A stretch of DNA of 64,000 nucleotides from Polaromonas sp. (GCF_029945685.1 NZ_JAQSDA010000020.1:174044-238043), one strand, 5' to 3'. Positions 38,955-47,092 are shown, counted from the stretch's first letter. The notes: generated by a model not told the origin, from the sequence alone. Numbers and translations: made by a program.

Positions 38955-39557
38955 TTGAAATTCAAAATGGCTGAAAAGTCACTTTTTGCCATCCTGCTGC
39001 GCTCCCCCTGGTGGATCAGCCTGGCCATTGCCGTCGCCTTCGGGCTGGCCTCCAAAGCTCTGCTGCCCGCGCAGTATTTTGTCTTTGGCGCCCTCGGCGG
39101 CCTGCCCTTTGTCGTGATCGGCGTGATTGCCGCCTGGCGGCAGTTCAGTGCGCCCAGCACCGCCCATGTCGAGGGCACGCTGGCGCAGCTGGAGGCCATG
39201 ACGTGGCGCGATTTCTCGGCCGCCGTCGAGCAGGCTTTTGTCCGCGAGGGCTATGCGGTGCGGCGCCTCGACGGCGCAGCGGCGGATTTTGTGCTGGTCA
39301 GGGCCGGCCACACCACGCTGCTCGGCTGCAAGCGCTGGAAAGCCGCTCACCTGGGCATCGAACCCTTCCAGGGCCTGCAGGCCGCGCTGGGCGCCCATCA
39401 GGCCGACAGCGCCCTGTGCATCGCCACCGGGCAGGTGACGGAGAAGGCGCGCCAGTTTGCGGCCGAGCACCAGATCCGCGTCTTGCAAGGCACCGAGCTG
39501 GCCCAGCTGCTCAAGCCGGGGCTGGCGAAAACCGCTAGTACTGCAGCACGGAAGTAG
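38955..39557 (+). CDS. Membrane-anchored Mrr/restriction-endonuclease-like protein
   Basis: 200 aa. Two transmembrane helices (about 18-35 and 41-62) precede a cytoplasmic domain of the Mrr-type nuclease fold. Its order is MTWRDFSAAVEQAFVREGYAV, then AADFVLVRAGHTTLLGCKRWK, LCIATGQVTEKARQFAAEHQI and LQGTELAQLL. The metal-binding Asp111 and Lys126 are kept, but the usual Gln before the lysine pair (QxK) is Gly124-Cys125. TTG at 38955 is taken as start because an AAGGA site lies 5 bp before it; ATG at 38967 is the alternative. The last residues (from about Ser195) and the stop are encoded by the left end of a MITE-like element, so the native C-terminus has been replaced. Confidence 0.75.
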   Translation: MKFKMAEKSLFAILLRSPWWISLAIAVAFGLASKALLPAQYFVFGALGGLPFVVIGVIAAWRQFSAPSTAHVEGTLAQLEAMTWRDFSAAVEQAFVREGYAVRRLDGAAADFVLVRAGHTTLLGCKRWKAAHLGIEPFQGLQAALGAHQADSALCIATGQVTEKARQFAAEHQIRVLQGTELAQLLKPGLAKTASTAARK

Positions 39558-39701
39558 CGAAACAAGATGAAAGTGATGACTTCGTTCCCAGGGCAAGGCG
39601 CAAACCGCAGCGAAGGCTGTGCGCCTTCGCAAGGATTGCAACGCCGCCATGGGTGCGAAGGCGCGCTTTCATGTTTCGATATTTTCGGGTTGCAGTACTA
39701 G
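39535..39701. mobile_element. MITE-like element, 167 bp with terminal inverted repeats
   Basis: Ends are CTAGTACTGCA...TGCAGTACTAG, and the inverted homology extends about 35 bp inward with mismatches (CGAAACAAGATGAAAG on the left, CGAAACATGAAAG on the reverse of the right end). An internal hairpin GCGAAGG...CCTTCGC is present. There is no ORF of transposase size. If the outermost CTAG is a target duplication, the element proper starts at TACTGCA. Its left end supplies the last codons of the Mrr-like gene. Confidence 0.75.
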
Positions 39702-39718
39702 AGCCTGAGGCCGGTTTT

Positions 39719-39781
39719 GCTCCTGTTTTTGTAGCTGCCTGCGCAGGTGCCTATTGGGCTAGAGGCCTTTTCAGCTATAAG
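39719..39781 (+). repeat. 63-bp dispersed repeat, intergenic copy next to the MITE
   Basis: Starts GCTCCTGTTTTTGTAGC, core TGCCTGCGC, then TATTGGGCTAGAGGCC, ending AGCTATAAG. It begins 18 bp after the MITE-like element and ends 18 bp before the stop of the MFS gene, so two repeat types fill this gap. Confidence 0.85.
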
Positions 39782-39798
39782 ACTCCAGCCAGCCGGGT

Positions 39799-41046
39799 TC
39801 AGCGCTGCCGCACGGCCTTCATCACCGGGTAGGAGCTGGCCATCCACAGGTACATCAGCGCACCGGCCAGCAAGGCCGCCGCGGCGATTTCCAGCGACAG
39901 CGTGAAACCCTCGCCGAGGCTGCGGCTGTGCCGCAGCAGCACGGCGACCAGCGGCGGGCCGGCAATCTGGCCGATGCCGTACATGGCCGTCAGCAGGCCC
40001 ATGTAACTGGCGGCCGCGGCCGGCCGCAGCCGCCGCACTTCCTGCATGGCAAAAAAGGTGATGGCGGTGAACGGGATGCCCAGCAGGAGGCTGCCGATGG
40101 CAAAACCGGCCAGGTTGGGACTGAAGACGCTGGCCGCGATGCCCAGCGCCTGCACCACGTAGGCGCCGGCCAGCAGGTAACGAAAGTCGCCGGTGGCCGG
40201 GATGCGGGTGGCCAGCAAGGCGCCGGTCACCACGCCTAGACCGAAGATGGGCCAGAAAAAATCGATCCAGACCGAGCCCGGCATGGCTTCGCGCGCGATC
40301 ACCGGCAAGAAGGTGGCGGTGATGATGTAGCCGAAACCGGCCAGCCCGTACGCCAGGGCCAGCAGCAGCATCTGCTTCCTGCCGGCCGGCGCATGGCTGG
40401 TGGCTGGCGTGCTGACCGGTGTATTGGCTGCACTGCCGCCCTGCCCTTGCCCCCGCTCCTGGAAAGTGCGCCACACGGCGGCCGTCAACACCGCAGCGAG
40501 CACACCAAAAATCAGCCAGCCGGTGGCGGCCGTCCACTGCAGCGCCACCATGGCGCTGGCGAACAACCCGCTCAGGGCGATGCCCGCGCCCGGGCCGGCG
40601 TACATGATGCCGCCCAGCGCCGGCGCGCCCAGCCGGGCCAGCTGCGCCAGGCACCAGCCCGAGGTGTAGACAAACACCAGCGCACTGGCCACACCGGCCG
40701 CAAAACGCAGCAACGGCCAGACGGCCGGCAGGTGCAGGGCCATGCCCAGGGTCAGCAGCGTGGTGGCGACCAGGCCCGCACGCACCCAGCTGGAGGCGGC
40801 GACGGCTGGCAGAAAACGCAGGTGTTTCCAGATCCAGGGCTGGAAGGTGCACAGCAGCGCCCCGACGAGGTAACCGAGGTAATTGGCGCTGGCCAGCCAG
40901 CTGGCCGACGGCAGGTCGATCACGCCATCGCTGAGCATCATGGGCAGCAGCGGCGTGAAGGCAAAACGGCCTATGCCCATGGCCGCGGCCAGCGACAACA
41001 TGCCGGCGATGGCAATCGCCCAGCGACTCACGGGCGCCCGGCTCAA
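39799..41046 (-). CDS. YbfB/YjiJ-family MFS transporter
   Basis: 415-aa inner-membrane protein with about 12 helices. It begins MSRAPVSRWAIAIAGMLSLAAAMGIGRFAFTPLLP; GIGRFAFTPLLPMM is a hallmark of the YbfB/YjiJ subfamily, as are PSASWLASANYLGYLVGAL and GPGAGIALSGLFAS. The start is probably TTG at 41046, which overlaps the TGA of the lipoprotein gene upstream in a TTGA arrangement. A GTG at 41031 is an alternative. The substrate is unknown. The overlap places it at the end of the mlaE-mlaD-lipoprotein transcription unit. Confidence 0.85.
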   Translation of the reverse strand: MSRAPVSRWAIAIAGMLSLAAAMGIGRFAFTPLLPMMLSDGVIDLPSASWLASANYLGYLVGALLCTFQPWIWKHLRFLPAVAASSWVRAGLVATTLLTLGMALHLPAVWPLLRFAAGVASALVFVYTSGWCLAQLARLGAPALGGIMYAGPGAGIALSGLFASAMVALQWTAATGWLIFGVLAAVLTAAVWRTFQERGQGQGGSAANTPVSTPATSHAPAGRKQMLLLALAYGLAGFGYIITATFLPVIAREAMPGSVWIDFFWPIFGLGVVTGALLATRIPATGDFRYLLAGAYVVQALGIAASVFSPNLAGFAIGSLLLGIPFTAITFFAMQEVRRLRPAAAASYMGLLTAMYGIGQIAGPPLVAVLLRHSRSLGEGFTLSLEIAAAALLAGALMYLWMASSYPVMKAVRQR

Positions 41047-41723
41047 GGTTTGCTGCCTGCGGCCGGATTTTGCGTCAGCGCGATGCGGCGGCGCAGGCGT
41101 GTGGCCGCCTCCGTGTCGCCACCCTTTTCTGCCAGCTGGAGTTGCACGCCCAGCCAGGCCAGCAGGGGCCGGCGCCAGCCCTGGCCGGAAGCCGTGTCCA
41201 CCGCCTGCTGCAGCACGGCCGGGCTGGCACGGCCGGCGTGAAACATCACGCCGGCGGCGACCAGCTGCGACAGCGGGTCGCCCATGGCCTTCAGCGCCGC
41301 CGCATCCGCACCGGCTGCGGCTGCGGCACGTTGCGGTGCGGGCAACAGGGCCATGTCCTGCGGCTGCAATTGGCCGGCGAGGTAGTCGGCATAGGCGCGC
41401 TCGGCGGCCGGTGCGTCCGGCCGCAGCGGCTCAAACGCGGCACAGGGCTCCAGCACCAGGCTGGCGACGCGGCTGGCGCAACGCAGCAGTTCGGCCCGCG
41501 CCATCAGGTCGCTGCGGCCGGTGCTGGAGAGTTCGCTGCGGGCGCGCGCAAACTCCTGCGCTTCGACGCGCGAATTGCCTTCGAGGTAGGCGGCAACCGC
41601 CCGCTCCATGGCGGTCTTGGCCTCCATCTGCCAGTCGGGTGCCTTCGGGCCGCTGCTGCAGGCAGCCAGCGACAACAGCGCCAGCAGCGTCAGAAAGGAC
41701 AGGACGCGTGAAAGAATGTTCAT
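41043..41723 (-). CDS. Putative lipoprotein encoded with MlaD-like gene
   Basis: 226 aa. Signal peptide ending in a lipobox (LAAC, about residue 22; first residues MNILSRVLSFLTLLALLS). The mature part is Ala-rich and helical (AMERAVAAYLEGNSRVEAQEFARARSEL), with no domain I recognise. It does not look like the PqiC/DUF330 lipoprotein often found with MCE genes. The ATG overlaps the mlaD stop by 4 bp and its own stop overlaps the MFS start, so it is translated together with both. Confidence 0.72.
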   Translation of the reverse strand: MNILSRVLSFLTLLALLSLAACSSGPKAPDWQMEAKTAMERAVAAYLEGNSRVEAQEFARARSELSSTGRSDLMARAELLRCASRVASLVLEPCAAFEPLRPDAPAAERAYADYLAGQLQPQDMALLPAPQRAAAAAGADAAALKAMGDPLSQLVAAGVMFHAGRASPAVLQQAVDTASGQGWRRPLLAWLGVQLQLAEKGGDTEAATRLRRRIALTQNPAAGSKP

Positions 41724-42724
41724 GGCAGCTTGATCTCCGTGTCGCGGGCAAACGGCCATTTGCGGTTGATCTCGTTGATCAGGCCGTCCACCTTGCGCAG
41801 GCTGGACTCCACCTCGCCGCGCAACGCGCCCAGATCGTCGGTGGCAGCCCGGGCGTTGGCGCCCACGGCCTGGGCTTCGACCAGCACCGCGTCAACTTTT
41901 TTCAGGCTGTTGCGCGCCTCACCGAGCAGGGTGTTGAGCTGAACCACCGTGGCCCGCGCTTCCGGCATCACGCCCTTGGCGCCAAACACCTGGGTGTCGG
42001 TCTTGGCTGCCAGGCTGTCGAGTTTGGTCAGCAAGGCGTTGGTGCGGTCCAGCGTGGCAATCAGCTTTTTGGCTTCGGCGTCGTTGCCCAGCAGCACACC
42101 CAAGGCGCCACTTGGGCCGTTGAGCCTGTCCGTCAGTTTCTGGACATTCGCGAGGCTGGCGCCAATCGCTCCGCCGCTGCCTGTCAGGCTGTTGAGGTTC
42201 TCAATCAGGTCCTTGGCGGCGGCCACCAGCTTGGGCACTTCGGCGCCGGCGTCGCCGCGCAGCACCTCGCGCACCGCGCCGTCCGGCAGCGGCGGGTCCT
42301 TGAGCATGCCGGTATAGGCGCGGATGTTGGTGCTGCCCACCAGGCCGCGCACCAGGGTGAAGACGCTGGACGTGCGCAGCCAGTGGGCGTCCTTGGTCGG
42401 CACATCCACGATGATGCGGGCCTTGCCGTCTTCGGCCAGTTCGATGCGGCGCACGCGGCCAATCGGAAAACCCGAAAACGTCATGTCCATGCCGACCACC
42501 ACGCCTTCGGAGTCGTCCGACAGCAGCACCAGCTTCTGGGTGCTCTCGAAAGCGCCGCGCGCATACAGCACGTAAAGCGCCGAGCCCACCACCAGCACCG
42601 CCATGAAGGCCAGCAGCAACAGCGCCTTGAACTCGAGGTTGGCGACGGGCGGCATGCCCACGCTGCTGCCGGGAGGCGGCTCCGGCGGCTCGGGCGGCGA
42701 TGGGGGTGGCAGGGCTTGACTCAT
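41720..42724 (-). CDS. MlaD-like MCE-domain protein
   Basis: 334 aa. One N-terminal transmembrane helix (about 30-52, ALLLLAFMAVLVVGSALYVLYA) is followed by an MCE domain (about 60-140) with VLLSDDSEGVVVGMDMTFSGFPIGRVRRIELAEDG in that order. A long helical region (about 165-320, repeated LNSL/LTDRLN/LDSL heptads) follows, of the type that forms tunnels in MCE rings. A Pro-rich stretch opens the protein. It is the substrate-binding ring of an ABC-type lipid transporter at the inner membrane, between mlaE and a lipoprotein gene. Confidence 0.86.
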   Translation of the reverse strand: MSQALPPPSPPEPPEPPPGSSVGMPPVANLEFKALLLLAFMAVLVVGSALYVLYARGAFESTQKLVLLSDDSEGVVVGMDMTFSGFPIGRVRRIELAEDGKARIIVDVPTKDAHWLRTSSVFTLVRGLVGSTNIRAYTGMLKDPPLPDGAVREVLRGDAGAEVPKLVAAAKDLIENLNSLTGSGGAIGASLANVQKLTDRLNGPSGALGVLLGNDAEAKKLIATLDRTNALLTKLDSLAAKTDTQVFGAKGVMPEARATVVQLNTLLGEARNSLKKVDAVLVEAQAVGANARAATDDLGALRGEVESSLRKVDGLINEINRKWPFARDTEIKLP

Positions 42725-42778
42725 GGTTTGGAAGAAAGGGTGAATAGGAAACGATGTCGGGAAGGATGGAAACAGGGG

Positions 42779-43582
42779 TCAGTAGTAGTTGCCCACAAGG
42801 GACGCCACCTCGATGACCAGGATCACCGCAAACATGCGCACCAGCATGCGCAGTTCGGCGCTGGCGCGAAAACGCAGCTCTGCCGTGTCGTACAGGGCGG
42901 ACGCCATCGGAATCAGCGATACGGCAAGGCTGAAAAACAGGGTTTTCAGCACGAAGATCAGGGTCACGTCGGGGTTGAACACCTGGCCGAAGAGCCGGGT
43001 GTACATCGCCACGCCCGAGAGCGTGAAACCGTAACTGGCGAGGTAGGCCATCACCAGCGCGACCACACAACTCAGCGCAGCCAGCGTGACCGTGGCAAAA
43101 ATGCCGGCCGTCACACGCGGCAACACCTCGTGGCGGACCGGGTCCAGGCCGCGCTGCTGCAGGGCTTGCAGCTCACCGCGCTGGCGCATCAGCGACAGCT
43201 CGACCCCGCTGGCGATGGCGCAGCGCAGGGCCACAAACATGGCGGCCGTCAGCGGAATCAGTTCCAGCACCAGCACCCGAATGACGACCTGCAAGGCGTA
43301 CTGCGACAGGCCATAACTGAGCGCGGTGACAATGACGATGCGCGTGATCACCACGGTGATCAGCGCACACATCAGCGTGAAGCCGAGCAGATTGGGCGCC
43401 GTGTTGAGATAGATGTGGCGCGCCAGTTCCCGGCGGTTGTCACGGGCATAACTCGACGGCGACAGGGCCAGCACCAGGATCAGCGCGCCGAGATGGATCA
43501 GGCGCCACCAACCCACCAGCCAGTTCCGCGCCCTGTGGTTCAGTTCCGCCAGCGTTCCACGCCGATCAGCCAAGGGAGTCAT
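42779..43582 (-). CDS. MlaE-type ABC transporter permease
   Basis: 267-aa inner-membrane permease of the MlaE family with about five or six helices. The core reads RIVIVTALSYGLSQYALQVVIRVLVLELIPLTAAMFVALR, with the family element ELIPL...ALR and a coupling segment GVELSLMRQRGELQALQQRGLDPVRHEVLPRV. ATG at 43582. It lies 54 bp upstream of mlaD in the same direction. No gene for the matching ATP-binding subunit is present in the cluster, so an ATPase must come from elsewhere or the set is incomplete. Confidence 0.85.
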   Translation of the reverse strand: MTPLADRRGTLAELNHRARNWLVGWWRLIHLGALILVLALSPSSYARDNRRELARHIYLNTAPNLLGFTLMCALITVVITRIVIVTALSYGLSQYALQVVIRVLVLELIPLTAAMFVALRCAIASGVELSLMRQRGELQALQQRGLDPVRHEVLPRVTAGIFATVTLAALSCVVALVMAYLASYGFTLSGVAMYTRLFGQVFNPDVTLIFVLKTLFFSLAVSLIPMASALYDTAELRFRASAELRMLVRMFAVILVIEVASLVGNYY

Positions 43583-43617
43583 CCGGCCATGATACTGCGC
43601 ACCGCCGGCCTCCACCC

Positions 43618-44046
43618 TCAGGCCAGCGGCCCCGCTTCGAGCGGCAGCGATCCATTGGGAATGCCCGCGGACAGGTGGAGCGCCTGCGCGCAGCGCGCCA
43701 CCTCGTCGCGCTCGCCCTGCCACAGGGCGCTGATGTAGGCCCGATAGGCCGGGTGCCAGCCGCCGGCTTCTTCGAGCGCATCCAGCACGCCGCCGGCAGA
43801 GATCAGGTCCTGCACATGCGCGGCCACCTCGGTGGCCAGGGTACAGGCGGTGTTGATGACCTTGTCCACATCCTCGTCCTGGGGATTCAAGGCGGTGAGC
43901 CCAAACAGGGAAAAAACCTGCGCCAGCATCGCCTCGGAGGAGGCGTCAAAAACCTCCTCGCCGGTGACGGGGTCCAGCGTTCTCTCGGCGGGAAAGGCGG
44001 CCTGCGCGGCGGCCGCCAGCAGTTGCTCGCGAAACAAGGCACTCAT
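43618..44046 (-). CDS. Hypothetical protein
   Basis: 142 aa, soluble, acidic, mostly helical (MSALFREQLLAAAAQAAF..., LAQVFSLFGLTAL, CTLATEVAAHVQDLI). No domain recognised. It lies 35 bp upstream of mlaE on the same strand, so it may be transcribed with the Mla-like set, but nothing ties it to lipid transport. ATG at 44046. Confidence 0.6.
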   Translation of the reverse strand: MSALFREQLLAAAAQAAFPAERTLDPVTGEEVFDASSEAMLAQVFSLFGLTALNPQDEDVDKVINTACTLATEVAAHVQDLISAGGVLDALEEAGGWHPAYRAYISALWQGERDEVARCAQALHLSAGIPNGSLPLEAGPLA

Positions 44047-44156
44047 GCGTGTGGTCTTTCATGTCCATGGCTCGCCGCCGGAGCGGCGGCGATGACTGAA
44101 AGTTTAGGGCATGCGGGCATGGCCGCACTGGGCCTGTCGCCCCACAGGGGCGCGAT

Positions 44157-44471
44157 CTAGGATGCGGGCCCAAGCCTGACATCGATATAGAGCTCTTCCA
44201 GCGCACCGGTGTAACCTTCGAAAGCAAGCAGTCGCGCCGCGGCTTCCGCACGCTCCCAGCGCACGATGGCCTGTTTTTCTTCCAGTGAAAGTGCTGAACC
44301 GGTCGCATCGTCCTCCCGGGTCTTGGCCTGCACCCAGGCGCGGCGCGCCTGCGCCACCTGCTCGGGACAGCCGAGCTGGTGGACCAGGGCCTCGTCATAC
44401 CGCTGCTCGATGAGGCGGCATTGTTCCTCCGGAAATTCCGTGTTGTCCACCAAGCGTATGAGGTAATTCAT
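44157..44471 (-). CDS. Hypothetical protein, small helical
   Basis: 104 aa from the ATG at 44471 (MNYLIRLVDNTEFPEEQCRLI); an in-frame ATG at 44516 would add 15 residues without support. The sequence is charged and helical, with LSLEEKQAIVRWERAEAAARLLAFEGY in the second half. No family recognised. It may form a unit with the hypothetical gene 110 bp downstream. Confidence 0.55.
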   Translation of the reverse strand: MNYLIRLVDNTEFPEEQCRLIEQRYDEALVHQLGCPEQVAQARRAWVQAKTREDDATGSALSLEEKQAIVRWERAEAAARLLAFEGYTGALEELYIDVRLGPAS

Positions 44472-44797
44472 CGCATCCTCGTTTCCCGGGAAGCTGCAGG
44501 AACGTTCACCCATCACGGCAGGCCCGTTGCCGCCGTTTGCACAACACCCAGTGATTCAATTTAGATGCCTTGTCCAGCTCGTGCAGCAAGACCCCTGTCA
44601 ACTCTGACAGGGGTGGCGGGTAAACACGGACAATTTCTGCAGACCAAAGAGCAGCCGACTGGGTTTTCAGCCGGCGCGCGGTTTCGGCCGTCTTGACTGT
44701 TCTTCCAGGAGAAAATGGCCACCAGTCCTTATGGAACGGGCGCAAACAGCTATGTTATTCATAGCATTGAAAGGACGCTGCGGCGCAGCTGTCAGCG
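44472..44797. other. Intergenic region between a small hypothetical gene and psd
   Basis: 326 bp without a supported gene; the 79-codon ORF on the minus strand here has no start context or recognisable protein. It holds a perfect 10-bp hairpin (44591-44614) and a short dyad GCTATG-TTATT-CATAGC around 44749-44765. Confidence 0.5.
44591..44614. promoter_or_regulatory. Perfect 10-bp inverted repeat downstream of psd
   Basis: ACCCCTGTCA - ACTC - TGACAGGGGT. It lies about 185 bp past the psd stop and 120 bp before the next gene. With no T-tract it could be an operator dyad or a processed RNA hairpin. Confidence 0.45.
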
Positions 44798-45658
44798 TCA
44801 GGGCGCCGGGCAGTCGGCCATCATCTCCCCGAGCCGGACGGCTGCGCCCGGCGCCCAAGCCGGGTTGAAGCGGCATGGCCCCCGGGGAAACAGCATCACC
44901 ACGGTGGAACCAAGCAGAAAGCGGCCCATTTCGTCACCCTGTGCAAGCTCCACCGGCAGCTGCCCCGCGTCGGTGTAGCGCCACTCGCGGACCTCTTTTG
45001 TCCGCGGCGGGTTGACCACGCCGTGCCACACCGTGGCCATGCTGCCGACAATCGTGGCGCCGACCAGCACCAGCACAAACGGCCCGCGCGCCGACGCGAA
45101 CACGCAGACCACGCGCTCGTTGCGCGCAAACAGCCCGGGCACGCCGCGCGCCGTGGCCGGGTTCACCGAAAACAGCTCACCCGGCACGTAAATCATGCGC
45201 AGCAGGCGCCCGCCCGCAGGCATGTGGATGCGGTGGTAGTCCCTGGGGCTGAGGTAAATCGTGGCGAAACTGCCGCCTTCGAACTGCGCGGCCAGTTCGC
45301 GATCGCCGCCGACCAGGGCGGTCGTCGAGTAGTGATGCCCCTTGGCCTGGAAAATCCGGTCGCCCTCGATCGCGCCGAACTGGCTGATCGCGCCATCCAC
45401 CGGACAAACCAGGTCGGCTGCCGCCAGCGGCCGCGCGCCCGGCTTGAGCGCCCGGGTGAAAAATTCGTTGAACGTCGGGTAGCTGCCGATGTCGGGGTTG
45501 GCGGCCTCGGCCATGTTCACGCCGTATTTGCCAACAAACCAGCGGATGATGCGCGTCGTGACGGCACCGCCCCGCATGGAGGCAATGTGGCTGCCGAATT
45601 CGGTCAATGCCTGCTTGGGCAGGAGGTATTGCAGAAATACTTCAAATCGTTCGGACAC
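44798..45658 (-). CDS. psd: Phosphatidylserine decarboxylase proenzyme
   Basis: 286-aa inner-membrane enzyme making phosphatidylethanolamine. It shows CPVDGAISQFGAI (Asp88 of the self-cleavage triad), YLSPRDYHRIHMPAGG (His142, His145), and the processing motif FLLGSTVVML (Leu249-Thr252), where cleavage before Ser251 creates the pyruvoyl group. Length is typical for the bacterial type I form. The start is GTG at 45658. It lies 53 bp downstream of the sugar dehydrogenase gene on the same strand. Confidence 0.95.
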   Translation of the reverse strand: MSERFEVFLQYLLPKQALTEFGSHIASMRGGAVTTRIIRWFVGKYGVNMAEAANPDIGSYPTFNEFFTRALKPGARPLAAADLVCPVDGAISQFGAIEGDRIFQAKGHHYSTTALVGGDRELAAQFEGGSFATIYLSPRDYHRIHMPAGGRLLRMIYVPGELFSVNPATARGVPGLFARNERVVCVFASARGPFVLVLVGATIVGSMATVWHGVVNPPRTKEVREWRYTDAGQLPVELAQGDEMGRFLLGSTVVMLFPRGPCRFNPAWAPGAAVRLGEMMADCPAP

Positions 45659-45711
45659 ACGGGCTCACTGGGGGCTGGGGAAGCGCCCATTCTATAGAGG
45701 CAGGCCGCGCG

Positions 45712-46857
45712 TCAGCCGGGCTGCAGCCGCAGCAGGCGGCCGCGCGGGCTGTCGGTCAGCACATACAGCAGGCCGTCCGGTCCCTGCCGCACATCGCGAA
45801 TGCGTTCACCGCCGCCCTCGAGCAGCTTGTGCTCGCGCACCACCTTGCCCTGGAAAGGCGCGGTCAGTTCGATGCGGTTGAGGTAGCCGAACTTGAGTGA
45901 GCCGACAAACAGGTTGCCCTGCCAGGCCTTGCCGTATTTGTCGCTGGTCAGAAACACCATGCCCGAGGGGGCGATGGACGGCACCCAGTAGTGCAGCGGC
46001 TGCTCCATGCCGGCTTTGGCGGTGATGCCTTCGCCCATCTTGCCGCCGCCGTAGTTTTCGCCGTAGGTGATGACCGGCCAGCCGTAGTTGCGGCCAGGCT
46101 GCGGCAGGTTGATTTCGTCGCCCCCCTGCGGGCCGTGTTCGTGGGTCCAGTAGCTGCCGTCAGGTGCCAGGGTTGCGCCCTGCATGTTGCGGTGGCCGTA
46201 ACTCCAGATTTCCGGCAAGGCCCCGGCCCGCCCGACGAAGGGGTTGTCTTTCGGAACGCTGCCGTCCTTGTTGATGCGCACCACCTTGCCGTGGTGGTTG
46301 TCGAGTTTTTGCGCATCCTGCATGCGTGAATAGCGGTCGCCCAGGGTCAGGAACAGCGTGCCATCGGGCTTGCCGTCCTTGTGGGCTTCGACAATGCGGC
46401 AGCCAAAATGCGCGCTGCTGGAAAACTTCGGCTGCTGGCTGAACAGCACCTGCACGTCGTCGATCCGGCTGTTGTCAGCGGCCAGCGTGGCGCGCGCCAG
46501 GGCCGTGCTGTTGCCACCACCCGAGGCGGCCGGCTCGGAAAAGCAGAAGTAGATCCTGCGGTTGGCCGAAAACCCGGCATCGGTGATGACATCGAGCAGC
46601 CCGCCCTGTCCACCGGCATCAATGGCGGGCAGACCGGGCAATGGCGGTCCGAGCCGGCCGTCAGGCTCCACCACCCGCAGCCGGCCGGGCCTTTCCGTCA
46701 CCAGGAAGCGGCCCTGCGGCAAAAATGCGAGGGCCCAGGGGTTTTGCAGGCCTGTGGCGACGGCCTCGGGCCGCACGGTCTGCGCCTGCCCTTCCGCACT
46801 CGGCAGCGCTACCAAAAAGGTAGCGCACAAGACAACAGGCATAAGGGAAAGGTGCAT
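45712..46857 (-). CDS. PQQ-dependent aldose sugar dehydrogenase, YliI family
   Basis: 381-aa periplasmic six-bladed propeller of the soluble glucose dehydrogenase/YliI type. A signal peptide (MHLSLMPVVLCATFLVALPSAEG) is followed by GLQNPWALAFLPQGRFLVTERPGRL, the active-site region CRIVEAHKDGKPDGTLFLTLGD and KLDNHHGKVVRIN, then YGHRNMQG and HEHGPQGGDEINLP. These match PQQ-linked aldose dehydrogenases that oxidise aldoses outside the cytoplasm. No PQQ synthesis genes are in the window. The first codons carry an 8+8 bp inverted repeat (46806-46826). Confidence 0.87.
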   Translation of the reverse strand: MHLSLMPVVLCATFLVALPSAEGQAQTVRPEAVATGLQNPWALAFLPQGRFLVTERPGRLRVVEPDGRLGPPLPGLPAIDAGGQGGLLDVITDAGFSANRRIYFCFSEPAASGGGNSTALARATLAADNSRIDDVQVLFSQQPKFSSSAHFGCRIVEAHKDGKPDGTLFLTLGDRYSRMQDAQKLDNHHGKVVRINKDGSVPKDNPFVGRAGALPEIWSYGHRNMQGATLAPDGSYWTHEHGPQGGDEINLPQPGRNYGWPVITYGENYGGGKMGEGITAKAGMEQPLHYWVPSIAPSGMVFLTSDKYGKAWQGNLFVGSLKFGYLNRIELTAPFQGKVVREHKLLEGGGERIRDVRQGPDGLLYVLTDSPRGRLLRLQPG

Positions 46858-47092
46858 ATTTCTCTCCTTGATTGAGGCAAAAATCCGTGCCAGCGACGGC
46901 GCCGGACCCTGTCGCAATATGCCACTGTCGCCATGCCGGTATGGGTCTGTGGGTTTTCCCTGAGGAATACCCGCGATTTCTCCGAAAAAGGTGATGACTG
47001 TCGTAAATCGTTACAAATCAATGGCTTATCAACGTAATCTAGAAAAAACTTTAGCTTGACGTAGGACTTGTCCTTCAAGTACCCTTGCGGCC

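Noticed and set aside
36459..39781. Defence island around the Mrr-like gene
   Set aside because: Only one nuclease-like gene is present; neighbours are a sensor kinase and an MFS transporter, with no methylase, helicase, toxin or integrase.
44506..44745. 79-codon ORF on the minus strand downstream of psd
   Set aside because: No ribosome site, no recognisable protein features, and it spans the perfect hairpin.
46762..46826. Possible further 63-bp repeat in the start of the sugar dehydrogenase gene
   Set aside because: Only the hairpin head (GCTACC-TTTTT-GGTAGC) matches; the core and tail are absent, so it is left as a chance or decayed copy.
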